A stretch of 12,695 nt of DNA from Caulobacter sp. CCH9-E1 (GTDB taxonomy: Bacteria > Pseudomonadota > Alphaproteobacteria > Caulobacterales > Caulobacteraceae), in the NCBI RefSeq assembly GCF_001556515.1, contig NZ_LSJA01000006.1:1-12695 (forward strand), given 5' to 3'. The position numbers were made by a program, and so were the translations under genes. The notes under the pieces were generated by a model. The model saw nothing but the letters and a program-made list of their open reading frames with translations. It did no database searches and was not told the DNA's origin. Shown in pieces: positions 1 to 6,310 of this stretch (the stretch's first letter is position 1; each line of letters starts with the position of its first letter).

Positions 1-20
1 CGGCGCCGCAATCCAGATAC

Positions 21-58
21 AAGGGAGGGGCCCAAGCGAAGCTTGGGAGGGTGAGTGG
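21..58 (-). repeat. Intergenic palindromic repeat, copy A (inverted, single hairpin)
   Basis: Read on the minus strand, this begins CCACTCACCCTCCC, then a perfect 7-bp stem (CCCAAGC, 3-base loop, GCTTGGG, 31-47 on the plus strand), then GGCCCCTCCCTT. The flanks match copies B and C almost base for base, while the hairpin arms differ but still pair, the sign of compensatory change. The second hairpin present in B and C is missing, so this copy looks truncated at its outer end. It points towards copy B, so A and B form an inverted pair around 59-127. Confidence 0.75.
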
Positions 59-127
59 TTACACCCTTAGCCGGCTTGCCGGCGCATAATCCGCAGTCGC
101 GTCAAGATCGTCTTCGGGCTTCGCCTA

Positions 128-184
128 CCCACTCACCCTCCCACCGCTTCGCGGCGGGCCCCTCCCTCTCTCCATGAGAGAGGG
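128..184 (+). repeat. Intergenic palindromic repeat, copy B (double hairpin)
   Basis: The order is CCCACTCACCCTCC, then hairpin 1 (140-158, eight-base arms with one A-C mismatch around loop TTC), then a C/T-rich joint, then hairpin 2 (164-184, perfect 9-bp arms CCCTCTCTC and GAGAGAGGG around loop CAT). It is followed by ATTTTG, so hairpin 2 could act as a weak intrinsic terminator for plus-strand transcription. It is a direct repeat of copy C about 134 bases downstream. Confidence 0.8.
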
Positions 185-261
185 ATTTTGAACGGCCGCA
201 CCCCACCCTTCTCAGTCCTTCGGAACGTCCGCTCCAAGGTCACTCCGCGGCGACGGCGAAA

Positions 262-317
262 CCCCTCACCCTCCCATCGCTGCGCGATGGGCCCCGCCCT
301 CTCCCGTCGGGAGAGGG
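262..317 (+). repeat. Intergenic palindromic repeat, copy C (double hairpin)
   Basis: This has the same architecture as copy B: CCCCTCACCCT, hairpin 1 (273-291, perfect 8-bp arms CCCATCGC and GCGATGGG around TGC), a C-rich joint, and hairpin 2 (297-317, perfect 9-bp arms CCCTCTCCC and GGGAGAGGG around GTC), followed by TTT. It ends 11 bases from the stop codon of the minus-strand hydrolase and could serve as its 3'-end structure. Loops and some stem bases differ from B while pairing is kept, so selection or the copying mechanism favours the RNA or cruciform fold. Confidence 0.8.
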
Positions 318-328
318 TTTCAGCCGCG

Positions 329-1756
329 TCAGCCCGTGTACGTAAACTTCATCGCCTCATCCGCCGCCGGCAGGCAGCTCCGATCCACCGCCTTCGTCGG
401 ATCCTGGAAGAATCCCCGGATCATCTTTCGCACGCACGGGCTGCTGCGCGAGACGCCGTGGGTGGCGTTGGTGACGATCACCACCTGCGAGCCCTCGTAG
501 CCCTTGGACGCGGCGCGGGTCAGTTCCGGCGGGCAGCCGGGGTCGATCTCGGCGGCCAGGAACAGGGTCGGGATGGCGGTCTTGACCGGCGCCTGTTCGG
601 CCTTGGAGATCGGGCCGACGTCGATGGCGGCGCAGACGTCGTGGATCCGCTGCATCGAGGCGACCATCAGGCGGGCGACCGGATCCTTCTCCGTGCCCTT
701 GGCGACGTCCGCGCGGGCCTCGAAGGGAATCTCCTCCTTGCACAGGTGGGTCATGAACTGGCCCTCGCTGTAATAGTCGCGGCTCTCGACGAACTCGGCC
801 ACCGGCGAGACGTCGCCCTGGATGATCTTCCAGAGGTCCCGCGGCAGCACGCCGGCGGTGAAGTAGCTGGCGTCCATCAGATAGCCGCCCAGGTCGTCGG
901 CCGTGTAGGTCTTGCCGTTGATGATCTGGGGCCCGGCCAGCCAGCGCTCGGCGACGACGGCCAGCTTGGCCTTCAGGTCCGGGTAGCGCTGGGCGCACTC
1001 AGCCACGACCGCGCACTTGGCCATCACGATGTCGATCGAGGTCGAGACCATGGCTGGGCCGCCGACGGTCCAGTCGGCCTCGGGCGGCCAGGGCGAGTCC
1101 TGCACCACGGCCCGTACGCCCTGGGCCGCGTGGGTCTGGATCGCCGCCTCGATCCGCGTGCCGTACGAGCCGCCGAACAGGTCGATCATCGGTAGCTTCA
1201 AGACCTGGCGCAGGTCCTGAACGTCCTTGGCGACCTCGACGGCGTTGTAGCGCGACAGGTTCACGCCCTTGGCCTGGAAGGCCTTCAGGCAGGCGACGAC
1301 GCCCTCGGCGTCCGTCTGCGAGGGCGGGCCCGCGTCGGTCAGGTTGGTCCCCGGGCAATCGAGGTTGGGGCTTGACTGGCCGCCCCCGCGCTGGTCGATG
1401 AAGATCCAGTCCTGGTCGACCGCGACGTACTCGCGCGCGGCCTTGCTCTTCAGCATTCGAGGCAGGCCGGCCAGGGCCGAGCCGCCGGGGCCGCCGTGCA
1501 GATAGACCACCGGCGGCAGGCCGGCCTTCGGGGCCGAGGCCTTGACGATGGCGACCGCCACGCTGATCCGGCGGCTCTTGGGATCGCCGCGCGTCTCGTC
1601 GACGATCAGGTTCCCGCACTGGACCTTGAGATCGACGCCCTTGTAGTCGCCCGCGCAGGCGGTTGGCTTGAACTGGGGCGCGGCGGCGTGGGCGCCGCCG
1701 GCGAGGCCAAGGAAGGCGAGCACGCCGGCGGCGGCGATCCAGGACAAGCGCGGCAT
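329..1756 (-). CDS. Secreted alpha/beta hydrolase, S33 peptidase / tripeptidyl-aminopeptidase-like
   Basis: This 475-residue protein has a signal peptide (residues 1-25, hydrophobic core then AHAAAP), so it should act in the periplasm or outside the cell. The hydrolase features are clear: oxyanion-loop HGGPGG at 87-92, the nucleophile elbow GGSYG with Ser197, a candidate acid Asp405 in EIDPGCP, and a candidate catalytic His433 in THGV. The HGGPGG plus GGSYG pair and the late acid/His placement are typical of proline iminopeptidase and TAP-like S33 enzymes, which remove N-terminal residues or short peptides. Eleven cysteines after the leader suggest disulfides, in keeping with export. AGGAG lies seven bases before the ATG and fixes the start. 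Substrate cannot be read from sequence; an esterase is also possible. It lies 72 bases downstream of mipA with a hairpin between them. Confidence 0.87.
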   Translation of the reverse strand: MPRLSWIAAAGVLAFLGLAGGAHAAAPQFKPTACAGDYKGVDLKVQCGNLIVDETRGDPKSRRISVAVAIVKASAPKAGLPPVVYLHGGPGGSALAGLPRMLKSKAAREYVAVDQDWIFIDQRGGGQSSPNLDCPGTNLTDAGPPSQTDAEGVVACLKAFQAKGVNLSRYNAVEVAKDVQDLRQVLKLPMIDLFGGSYGTRIEAAIQTHAAQGVRAVVQDSPWPPEADWTVGGPAMVSTSIDIVMAKCAVVAECAQRYPDLKAKLAVVAERWLAGPQIINGKTYTADDLGGYLMDASYFTAGVLPRDLWKIIQGDVSPVAEFVESRDYYSEGQFMTHLCKEEIPFEARADVAKGTEKDPVARLMVASMQRIHDVCAAIDVGPISKAEQAPVKTAIPTLFLAAEIDPGCPPELTRAASKGYEGSQVVIVTNATHGVSRSSPCVRKMIRGFFQDPTKAVDRSCLPAADEAMKFTYTG

Positions 1757-1803
1757 CGAAAAGCTCCTGCGGTTCTCATCGCATCAACACCAAGGTCGAA
1801 GCG

Positions 1804-1827
1804 CGCCGCAAGGCTTCCTTTGCGGCG
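1804..1827 (-). terminator. Hairpin after mipA (weak terminator or intercistronic stem)
   Basis: CGCCGCAA and TTGCGGCG form a perfect 8-bp inverted repeat around an 8-base loop, one base past the mipA stop codon on the minus strand. No run of T follows on that strand, so it is not a canonical intrinsic terminator. It could protect the 3' end of the mipA transcript or cause partial termination before the hydrolase gene. Confidence 0.4.
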
Positions 1828-1828
1828 G

Positions 1829-2584
1829 CTAGAACCGGTAGGCGACCGAGACGAACGCCGCCGGCTGGGTCGGATCGACCACGATCGGGCTCTTCTTGGC
1901 GTCGCCTCTCAGGCTGCTCACCGCGCCCGTCGCGCCCAAGGTCACCTTGTCGTTCAGTCGATAGCTGGCGGTCAGCGAGGCCGAGACATCCTTGAGCCCG
2001 CCGCCGGGGCGATAGGCGGCCAGGCCCGAGGCGGCCGCCTGGCGCGCGTCGATCCCGAAATAGGCGCGGTGGTAGGCGCCATCCGCCCAGGTCGCCGAGA
2101 CGCTGGGGATCAGGGTCAGTCGCGAGGACATCCTGACGGGCATGGCGAGGCTTGCGTCCACCAGGGTCCCGTCGACATCGCCCGTCAGCGCCCGGGTCGC
2201 GCCGAGGCTGGCCGCCAGCCCGCCTAGGCGGGCGTCGGCGGAGATCCGCGCGCCCGCGCCGCCAGACAGCCGCCCAACGCCTTCCGGTGCGTCACGGCGG
2301 CGATAGCCCGGCACATAGGTGACCCCGGCGCCGACGCTGACGGCCGAGCCCTCCAACAGCGTGGCGCCGACGCCCCTGCGCGTGTTGACGAAGAAGCGGC
2401 CGTACTTGAGATCCAGCACCGGGAACGGGATCAGACGATAATCGTCCGCGCCCTGATAGGCGGGCGCGTACACGCCGGCCACGCCGACGACAGCGCGATT
2501 CTGATCACGATCTTGAGCCAGGGCGGGGGCCGCCGACGCGACGATCAGGCAGGACAGGGCGGCAGTCGTGGCGGCGCGGGTCAT
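1829..2584 (-). CDS. mipA: MipA/OmpV family outer-membrane beta-barrel protein
   Basis: This 251-residue protein has a signal peptide cleaved after ALA (about residue 23). The family's early block is present: [20 protein letters not shown] at 41-60, then YGRFFV. So is the late block, with YFGIDARQA (175-183) and [11 protein letters not shown] (186-196). Alternating polar/hydrophobic strands fill the rest, and the chain ends in YRF, the C-terminal aromatic read by the BAM complex. Length is usual for the family. E. coli MipA binds the murein hydrolase MltA and PBP1B, while OmpV members are porin-like and sometimes antibiotic- or osmo-responsive; which role applies here is unknown. The start is supported by GGAG six bases upstream of the ATG. 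Its own promoter region, with an inverted repeat at 2645-2666, lies upstream. Confidence 0.87.
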   Translation of the reverse strand: MTRAATTAALSCLIVASAAPALAQDRDQNRAVVGVAGVYAPAYQGADDYRLIPFPVLDLKYGRFFVNTRRGVGATLLEGSAVSVGAGVTYVPGYRRRDAPEGVGRLSGGAGARISADARLGGLAASLGATRALTGDVDGTLVDASLAMPVRMSSRLTLIPSVSATWADGAYHRAYFGIDARQAAASGLAAYRPGGGLKDVSASLTASYRLNDKVTLGATGAVSSLRGDAKKSPIVVDPTQPAAFVSVAYRF

Positions 2585-2644
2585 GGGCGGCTCCGGGTTC
2601 GAGCGGCCTCCGCCGCCGAGGGCAGATTGGCCACGTCCGTTGAC

Positions 2645-2666
2645 GGGATCATATCAGTACGATCCC
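2645..2666 (-). promoter_or_regulatory. GGGATC-N10-GATCCC inverted repeat upstream of mipA
   Basis: A perfect 6+6 dyad with a 10-base spacer lies about 60 bases upstream of the mipA start, in the 109-base gap after the pentapeptide gene. Half-site centres are 16 bases apart. On the minus strand a TATGAT hexamer, one change from the sigma-70 -10 consensus, overlaps the downstream arm, the usual placing of an operator. I see no good -35 box. The binding protein is unknown. Confidence 0.35.
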
Positions 2667-2693
2667 TGAAGCCTTTACGCATGAAACGCGCTT

Positions 2694-3926
2694 TTAGACG
2701 CCGAAGATCGCCGGAAATTCGGCGCCGCGCAGGTCCGCGCCGTCCAGCTTGGCGCGATCGAGATCGGCTTCCAGCAGCCGCACACGCGCGGCGCTGGCGC
2801 CGCGCAGGTCCGCGCCGCGCAACACCGCCCGGGAAAGGTCCGTGCGCAACACGCGGCCCTCGCCGATCTTCAGCGGCCCCAGCTTGGCGTTCGACAGGTC
2901 GGCGCGCGACAGCTGAGCGCCCATCAGCCGCGCGCCCCGAAGATCCGCCCCGCGCAGCTTGGCGCCGCGCAGGTCCGCTCCGACCAGATTGGCGGCCTGC
3001 AGTTGCGCGCCTTCCAGGTCCATGCCGAAGAACACGGCCTCCGGCGCGACCAGCCCGCTGAGAAGACGGTTCTTGAGCCGCCGTAACGGACGGAAGTCGA
3101 CGCCCTTGGCCTTGGCCGCCTTCCCCGCGGCGCCGTGGGACCGGCAGAAGAGCTCATGGGCCTCGATCACCTCGCTGAGGGGGAGGTCGTCGATATAGAT
3201 GAGCGGCGGGGGCGCGCGCAGCACCTCGCTCAGATCGGCCGCGCTCAGATCCGCGCCGCTGGTGTCCGCGCCCACCATCACGGCCCGACGCAGCGAGACC
3301 TTGGTCAGGTCGGCGCTTTGCAGATTGGCCCCCGAAAGGTCCGCGCGGTCCAGGCACGCGTTGGCCAGCTTGGCGCCCCGCAGGTTGACATGGGAGAGGT
3401 CGGCGTCCGTGAAGTCGGCTCTGCGCGCCAGGGCTCCCGACATCTGGGCGCCGCTGAGGTTGGCGCCCTGCAGCAGGGCGTAGTCCAACTCTCCGGGACG
3501 CTTGGCGTGGTCCAGGATCCGCAGGCCCTTGGTGTCGTCCTGCACGGCCGTCAGGCCCTCGCGCAGGTCGCAGCGAGAAAGGTCCGCGCCGCCCAGGTTG
3601 GAGCCGCGCAGACAGGCCCCGCGCATGTCGGCGCTGGACAGGTTGGCGTCGCGCAAGTCCGAGTCGCGCAGGTCCGCGCCGTAAAGCGTGGCCCTCACCA
3701 GCCGCGCGCCGCGCAGCGATGCTCCGCCCAGGAGCGCCCCCGTGAGGTCGGCCTCGGACAGCTCGACGCCGTCCAGGTCGTAATTGTTCAGGTTCACATA
3801 GGACAGCACGGCCCGGCGACCGGCCGGCAGGCCTTTCAGAAAGCGGCCATGCGCCTCCACCGCTTCGCGCACCACCGAAGGGTGGAGATTGCGGATCAGG
3901 CTGGGTCGGGAAGATGCGGGACGCAT
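2694..3926 (-). CDS. Pentapeptide-repeat protein with two cap-plus-repeat halves
   Basis: This 410-residue protein is built mainly of A(D/N)LxxA-type pentapeptides, which fold into a right-handed quadrilateral beta-helix. Repeats run at about residues 44-123, 149-235 and 301-403. Two similar non-repeat segments precede repeat blocks: EAVEAHGRFLKG near 22-32 and SEVIEAHELFCRS near 251-263, each followed by a Gly/Lys/Arg-Ala stretch. The chain therefore looks like an internal duplication of a helical cap plus beta-helix. There is no signal peptide or membrane segment, so it is probably cytosolic. Some family members mimic DNA and bind gyrase, but nothing here shows that role. The frame is open back to a TTG at 4001, but that codon lies in the corA terminator and lacks a ribosome site, so I chose the ATG at 3926. 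Its own ribosome site is also weak. Confidence 0.8.
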   Translation of the reverse strand: MRPASSRPSLIRNLHPSVVREAVEAHGRFLKGLPAGRRAVLSYVNLNNYDLDGVELSEADLTGALLGGASLRGARLVRATLYGADLRDSDLRDANLSSADMRGACLRGSNLGGADLSRCDLREGLTAVQDDTKGLRILDHAKRPGELDYALLQGANLSGAQMSGALARRADFTDADLSHVNLRGAKLANACLDRADLSGANLQSADLTKVSLRRAVMVGADTSGADLSAADLSEVLRAPPPLIYIDDLPLSEVIEAHELFCRSHGAAGKAAKAKGVDFRPLRRLKNRLLSGLVAPEAVFFGMDLEGAQLQAANLVGADLRGAKLRGADLRGARLMGAQLSRADLSNAKLGPLKIGEGRVLRTDLSRAVLRGADLRGASAARVRLLEADLDRAKLDGADLRGAEFPAIFGV

Positions 3927-4000
3927 CGGCGCAAGGAGCGTTCTGTTCGGAGGATCGTTGAGCGCCGAACATGGTCCGCCCAGCCTTAAGGCAAGGTTCA

Positions 4001-4024
4001 AAACCGCGACGAAAAGTCGCGTTT
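4001..4024 (-). terminator. Intrinsic terminator downstream of corA
   Basis: On the minus strand the order is AAA, CGCGAC, TTTTC loop, GTCGCG, then GTTTTG: a perfect 6-bp GC stem followed by four T residues, starting a few bases past the corA stop codon. On the plus strand the arms are 4005-4010 and 4016-4021. The T run is short, so termination may be partial. Its position argues against the TTG at 3999-4001 being the start of the next gene. Confidence 0.6.
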
Positions 4025-4028
4025 GCGC

Positions 4029-4988
4029 CTACAGCCAGCCCTTGCGCTTGAACCACAGCAGCGGCGCGCCCGCGACCAGGACCATCAGGGCGATGGCCAT
4101 CGGATAGCCCTCGATCCAGCGCAGTTCGGGCATGTGCTCGAAGTTCATGCCGTAGATGCCGGCGATCAGGGTGGGCGGCATCAGCACCACCGAGAACACC
4201 GAGAACACCTTGAAGATCGAGTTCTGCTCGATGTTGATCAGGCCCAGGGCCGCGTCGAGCAGGAAGGTGATGTTGCCGGCCAGGTAGCTGGAGTGGTCGG
4301 TGATCGACTGGACGTCGCGCTGCAGCGACTTCAGGTGATCGCGCAGCTCGCGCTCGCCGTCGAACTGCTCGGCCAGGGCGGCGAAGCTCAGCAGGCGCGC
4401 CAGGCTGACCAGGCTGTCGCGGGCCTTGGAATTGATGTTCTGGGCGCGGCCCAGGCTTTTCAGGATCTGCTCGAAGGCCGCGCCGCGCGGGCGTCCGAAG
4501 ATGGCGCGCGACTGCACCTCGACCTCGGCGGCCGTGCGCTCGAGGATGTCGGCGGTGCGGTCGACGATGGCGTCCAGCAGGCCGAGGAACGTCTGCAGAC
4601 CGTTGGGACAGAGGCTGGGCTGGCGCTCGGCCTGGGCCGCGAACACCGAAAAGGCGCGGGGCTCGACATAGCGGATGGTGATCAGCCGCGCGCCCGCCAG
4701 GACGAAGGTCACCGGCGCGGCGGTGGGCAGGTCCCCCTCGGCGTTGACCAGGACGGTGGCGGTCATGAAGGTCCCGCCGTCCTCCTGGTAGAGGCGCGAG
4801 GAGGCCTCGATCTCGGCCATCTCTTCCCGGGTGGGCAGCAAGAGGCCGATCGACTGCTCGACGGCCACTTCCTCGGCGCGGGTGGGGTCGACCAGCTCGA
4901 TCCAGACCGTGTCCGCGGGTACGCGCCAGTCCGGGGACACGCCGCCCGCCTCGAAACCGGGCGCGCCGTGACGGAGGATTCTCAGCAT
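4029..4988 (-). CDS. corA: CorA-family magnesium channel/transporter
   Basis: This 319-residue protein has the family's layout: a soluble N-terminal domain (about 1-240, acidic and helix-rich in its second half), then two membrane helices near the C-terminus (about 259-279 and 295-312). The signature YGMNF follows the first helix (GMN at 280-282), with the external loop EHMPEL directly after; GMN plus MPEL marks Mg2+-type CorA and lines the pore selectivity site. The chain ends in a basic cytosolic tail (KRKGWL). It forms a homopentamer in the inner membrane and lets Mg2+, sometimes Co2+ or Ni2+, enter. The ATG at 4988 gives the expected length; the ribosome site (GAAGGG) is weak. No M-box-like leader was recognised in the 125 bases upstream. 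A ZntB-type Zn2+ transporter is the main alternative and less likely given MPEL. Confidence 0.9.
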   Translation of the reverse strand: MLRILRHGAPGFEAGGVSPDWRVPADTVWIELVDPTRAEEVAVEQSIGLLLPTREEMAEIEASSRLYQEDGGTFMTATVLVNAEGDLPTAAPVTFVLAGARLITIRYVEPRAFSVFAAQAERQPSLCPNGLQTFLGLLDAIVDRTADILERTAAEVEVQSRAIFGRPRGAAFEQILKSLGRAQNINSKARDSLVSLARLLSFAALAEQFDGERELRDHLKSLQRDVQSITDHSSYLAGNITFLLDAALGLINIEQNSIFKVFSVFSVVLMPPTLIAGIYGMNFEHMPELRWIEGYPMAIALMVLVAGAPLLWFKRKGWL

Positions 4989-5047
4989 GGACGCCGCCCT
5001 TCAAGCCCGCCGCCGAGCAGGCTCGCCCCTTTGGAGACGCAGGCGTC

Positions 5048-5072
5048 GCGCGAGGTCTGGAAGGCCTCGCGC
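5048..5072 (-). terminator. Hairpin between the CHAP gene and corA
   Basis: GCGCGAGG and CCTCGCGC form a perfect 8-bp inverted repeat around a 9-base loop, 41 bases past the CHAP-gene stop codon and 60 bases before the corA start. A smaller stem (GACGC-ag-GCGTC) sits beside it. No T run follows on the minus strand, so this is a candidate Rho-assisted or mRNA-stabilising structure rather than a classical terminator. Confidence 0.35.
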
Positions 5073-5113
5073 AAAGCGCTGCGGGTCGGGTGTGCCCCGC
5101 CCCGCGCTTCAGG

Positions 5114-5818
5114 TCAACGCGGCGCGTTCTGCTTGTTGGCGTCGGTGGTCGACGAAGAGCCGCCGCCCGTGGCGGCCTCGATCAGGGCGGCGATACGATC
5201 GGTCGAATCGGCGGCCTGGCTGATGATGTCCAGCGGCGAGGCGCGAACCGACGAAGCCACCTGATTGGCGGCCTGCTTGGCGGCCGACACGACGGCGTTC
5301 TGGGCCATGGCGATCTTGCTGGTGGCCATGGCGATCTTCATCGCCTGGGCGTCCTGATAGATGAAGCCGTTGGTCGGATAGACCGTGTTGCCGAGGTCGC
5401 GGATCGGGTCGTACCAGACCTTGACCTGGCTCCAGTCGCCATTGGCGGAGACGTCGACGACGGTGACGTCCTTTTCGATCTGGCCGCGATCGCCCTCGAT
5501 GACGGACCAGTTGGCGTGGGTGACCTGGATGACGCGGTCGGTGAGCACCTGGCTCACGAAGGCGACATGGCCCAGGTTCATCCGGGCGGTCGGCTTGAAG
5601 GAAAGGACCGAGCCGATCTTCGGCACCGAACCGGTTTCGTACTTGCCGGCGGCCTGCGACCACCAGGTGCGGGCGTCGCCGAAGATCTGGATGCCGGACA
5701 TCAGGCGCGCGAAAGGAACGCACTGCCAATAGCCGTCGGCGGTTGCCACCGCCGGCGCCAGGCTGATCATGGCGGCAGCGGCCAGGGAACCCAGGAGGGC
5801 CCTCGTCCGTTTCGTCAT
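5114..5818 (-). CDS. Secreted CHAP-domain protein, putative peptidoglycan amidase/endopeptidase
   Basis: This 234-residue protein starts with a basic, hydrophobic leader (MTKRTRALLG onwards) and probable cleavage after ATA near residue 27, so the mature protein begins almost directly with the catalytic motif. CHAP residues are visible: Cys33 in QCVPFAR, His84 in GHVAFV and a polar third residue, probably Asn103, in HANW. CHAP enzymes cut amide bonds in peptidoglycan. After the domain comes an Ala/Gln/Lys-rich, probably helical segment (157-216) with short MAxxKIAMA-like repeats, and a Ser/Thr/Gly tail. The helical extension could bind a partner or regulate access. The start is supported by GGGGAG about ten bases upstream, slightly far. 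An inverted repeat and a GAGTC methylation site lie upstream. The substrate bond is not predictable from sequence. Confidence 0.82.
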   Translation of the reverse strand: MTKRTRALLGSLAAAAMISLAPAVATADGYWQCVPFARLMSGIQIFGDARTWWSQAAGKYETGSVPKIGSVLSFKPTARMNLGHVAFVSQVLTDRVIQVTHANWSVIEGDRGQIEKDVTVVDVSANGDWSQVKVWYDPIRDLGNTVYPTNGFIYQDAQAMKIAMATSKIAMAQNAVVSAAKQAANQVASSVRASPLDIISQAADSTDRIAALIEAATGGGSSSTTDANKQNAPR

Positions 5819-5843
5819 GCTGTGGGTACTCCCCGCGTTACTG

Positions 5844-5858
5844 GGTTAAGGGATAACC
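5844..5858. promoter_or_regulatory. GGTTA-N5-TAACC inverted repeat upstream of the CHAP gene
   Basis: A short perfect dyad (GGTTA, AGGGA, TAACC) lies 26 bases before the CHAP start codon. It contains a TTAACC-type hexamer on the minus strand, like a CtrA half-site, but the TTAA-N7-TTAAC full site is absent. A GAGTC (GANTC) site follows at 5879-5883. Both are candidate cell-cycle signals; neither proves regulation. Confidence 0.25.
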
Positions 5859-5971
5859 TTCCCATGGACGTGTGAAAAGAGTCTTTATGTCGCAGATGTC
5901 ACCCGCGAGCGGCGCCATTTGATGGAGGGCGAGGAAGTTTCAGCGTCGCTCGACGCCCCTTCCGGCTCGAC

Positions 5972-6118
5972 ATGCGAACGCTGTTCACCAGCTTCTCCGG
6001 CCTCGACCGCAATCAAGACCGCGCCGGAAATTTCGACGTCATCTCCACCGATACTGGACACCCCGACTTCCGTCCTTTCCACCGCGAGTTCGCGTCGCTC
6101 GGTGACCTGGAAGACTGA
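5972..6118 (+). CDS. Possible small protein, 48 residues, unknown function
   Basis: The frame starts ATG CGA ACG and ends TGA, giving MRTLFTSFSGLDRNQDRAGN then a polar segment rich in Asp, His, Phe and Arg, ending DLED. About three quarters of its codons end in G or C, close to the genes around it and better than the overlapping frames on either strand. There is no signal peptide or membrane segment. No ribosome site is visible before the ATG, and the frame stays open upstream to about 5876, so it may start elsewhere or be a gene remnant. I do not recognise the family. The hairpin at 6144-6165 lies 25 bases after the stop codon. Confidence 0.35.
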   Translation: MRTLFTSFSGLDRNQDRAGNFDVISTDTGHPDFRPFHREFASLGDLED

Positions 6119-6143
6119 CAGCTGATCTCATCGGCGTCCTTGA

Positions 6144-6165
6144 TCATCTTAAAGATCCAAGATGA
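6144..6165 (+). other. Hairpin after the small ORF
   Basis: TCATCTT and AAGATGA make a perfect 7-bp, AT-rich stem around an 8-base loop. Neither strand has a following T run, so termination is doubtful. It could equally be a protein-binding dyad in the terC upstream region. Confidence 0.3.
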
Positions 6166-6222
6166 AATGACGGCTCAAAAATGGTCTCGAAAGCAGACGG
6201 CTGCGACCAAAAAAACCACGTT

Positions 6223-6234
6223 GATCAATTGATC
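6223..6234. promoter_or_regulatory. Perfect 12-bp palindrome GATCAATTGATC
   Basis: This uninterrupted palindrome lies about 176 bases before the terC start, at the edge of the AT-rich segment. Its length and lack of a loop suit a dimeric regulator rather than an RNA stem. No regulator can be named. Confidence 0.3.
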
Positions 6235-6285
6235 GGCGTCGCGGCGCGCGGGCCCGGAAAAGCCCCGCCGAATCGTTGACCGCGG

Positions 6286-6310
6286 CGGCGCGGGCGCCGG
6301 TTGGTTTTTT
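6286..6310 (+). promoter_or_regulatory. GC hairpin plus T6 in the terC leader, candidate attenuator
   Basis: CGGCG-cggg-CGCCG (6286-6299) is followed by GTTGG and six T residues (6305-6310), about 100 bases upstream of the terC start codon. That resembles an intrinsic terminator, although five bases separate stem and T run. TerC-family genes in many bacteria sit behind yybP-ykoY manganese riboswitches that work by attenuation, so the arrangement is suggestive. However, I could not find the conserved riboswitch loops nearby. Confidence 0.3.

Larger units (their letters stand above)
1..328. other. Non-coding region rich in hairpin repeats
   Basis: No reading frame here looks like a gene. The long plus-strand frame that enters this area from about 188 is antisense to the hydrolase and has an arginine-rich, low-complexity product. 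The stretch is dominated by three related palindromic repeats (21-58, 128-184, 262-317), listed separately. Between the first two lies a short AT-richer segment with a small hairpin (GCCGG-ctt-GCCGGC, about 70-83). The stop codon of the minus-strand hydrolase lies 11 bases beyond the last repeat, so this is at least partly the 3' flank of that gene. What lies further left is outside the window. Confidence 0.7.

Noticed and set aside
188..1195. Long plus-strand frame of 335 codons opposite the hydrolase
   Set aside because: It is antisense to a clear secreted hydrolase with catalytic motifs, has an Arg/Gly/Ala-rich product without motifs, and crosses the repeat region.
2694..3926. Qnr-like quinolone resistance protein
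   Set aside because: Qnr proteins are about 218 residues with one continuous helix and specific loops; this protein is much longer with two halves and shares only the general repeat.
3154..5004. 616-codon minus-strand frame over corA and the pentapeptide gene
   Set aside because: It is a different frame of the same strand; the product is Arg/Pro/Gly-rich low complexity, while the corA and pentapeptide frames show family motifs.
4023..5264. 413-codon plus-strand frame opposite corA
   Set aside because: Antisense shadow caused by high GC; no motifs, and CorA on the other strand is unmistakable.
329..5818. A single five-gene envelope operon or new multi-gene system
   Set aside because: Gaps of 72-125 bases with hairpins, a terminator after corA and a dyad before mipA argue for separate transcription; the genes are common families without a known functional link.
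5885..6125. 65-codon minus and 68-codon plus frames in the CHAP-terC gap
   Set aside because: Both have poorer third-position GC than the overlapping 48-residue frame and lack ribosome sites.
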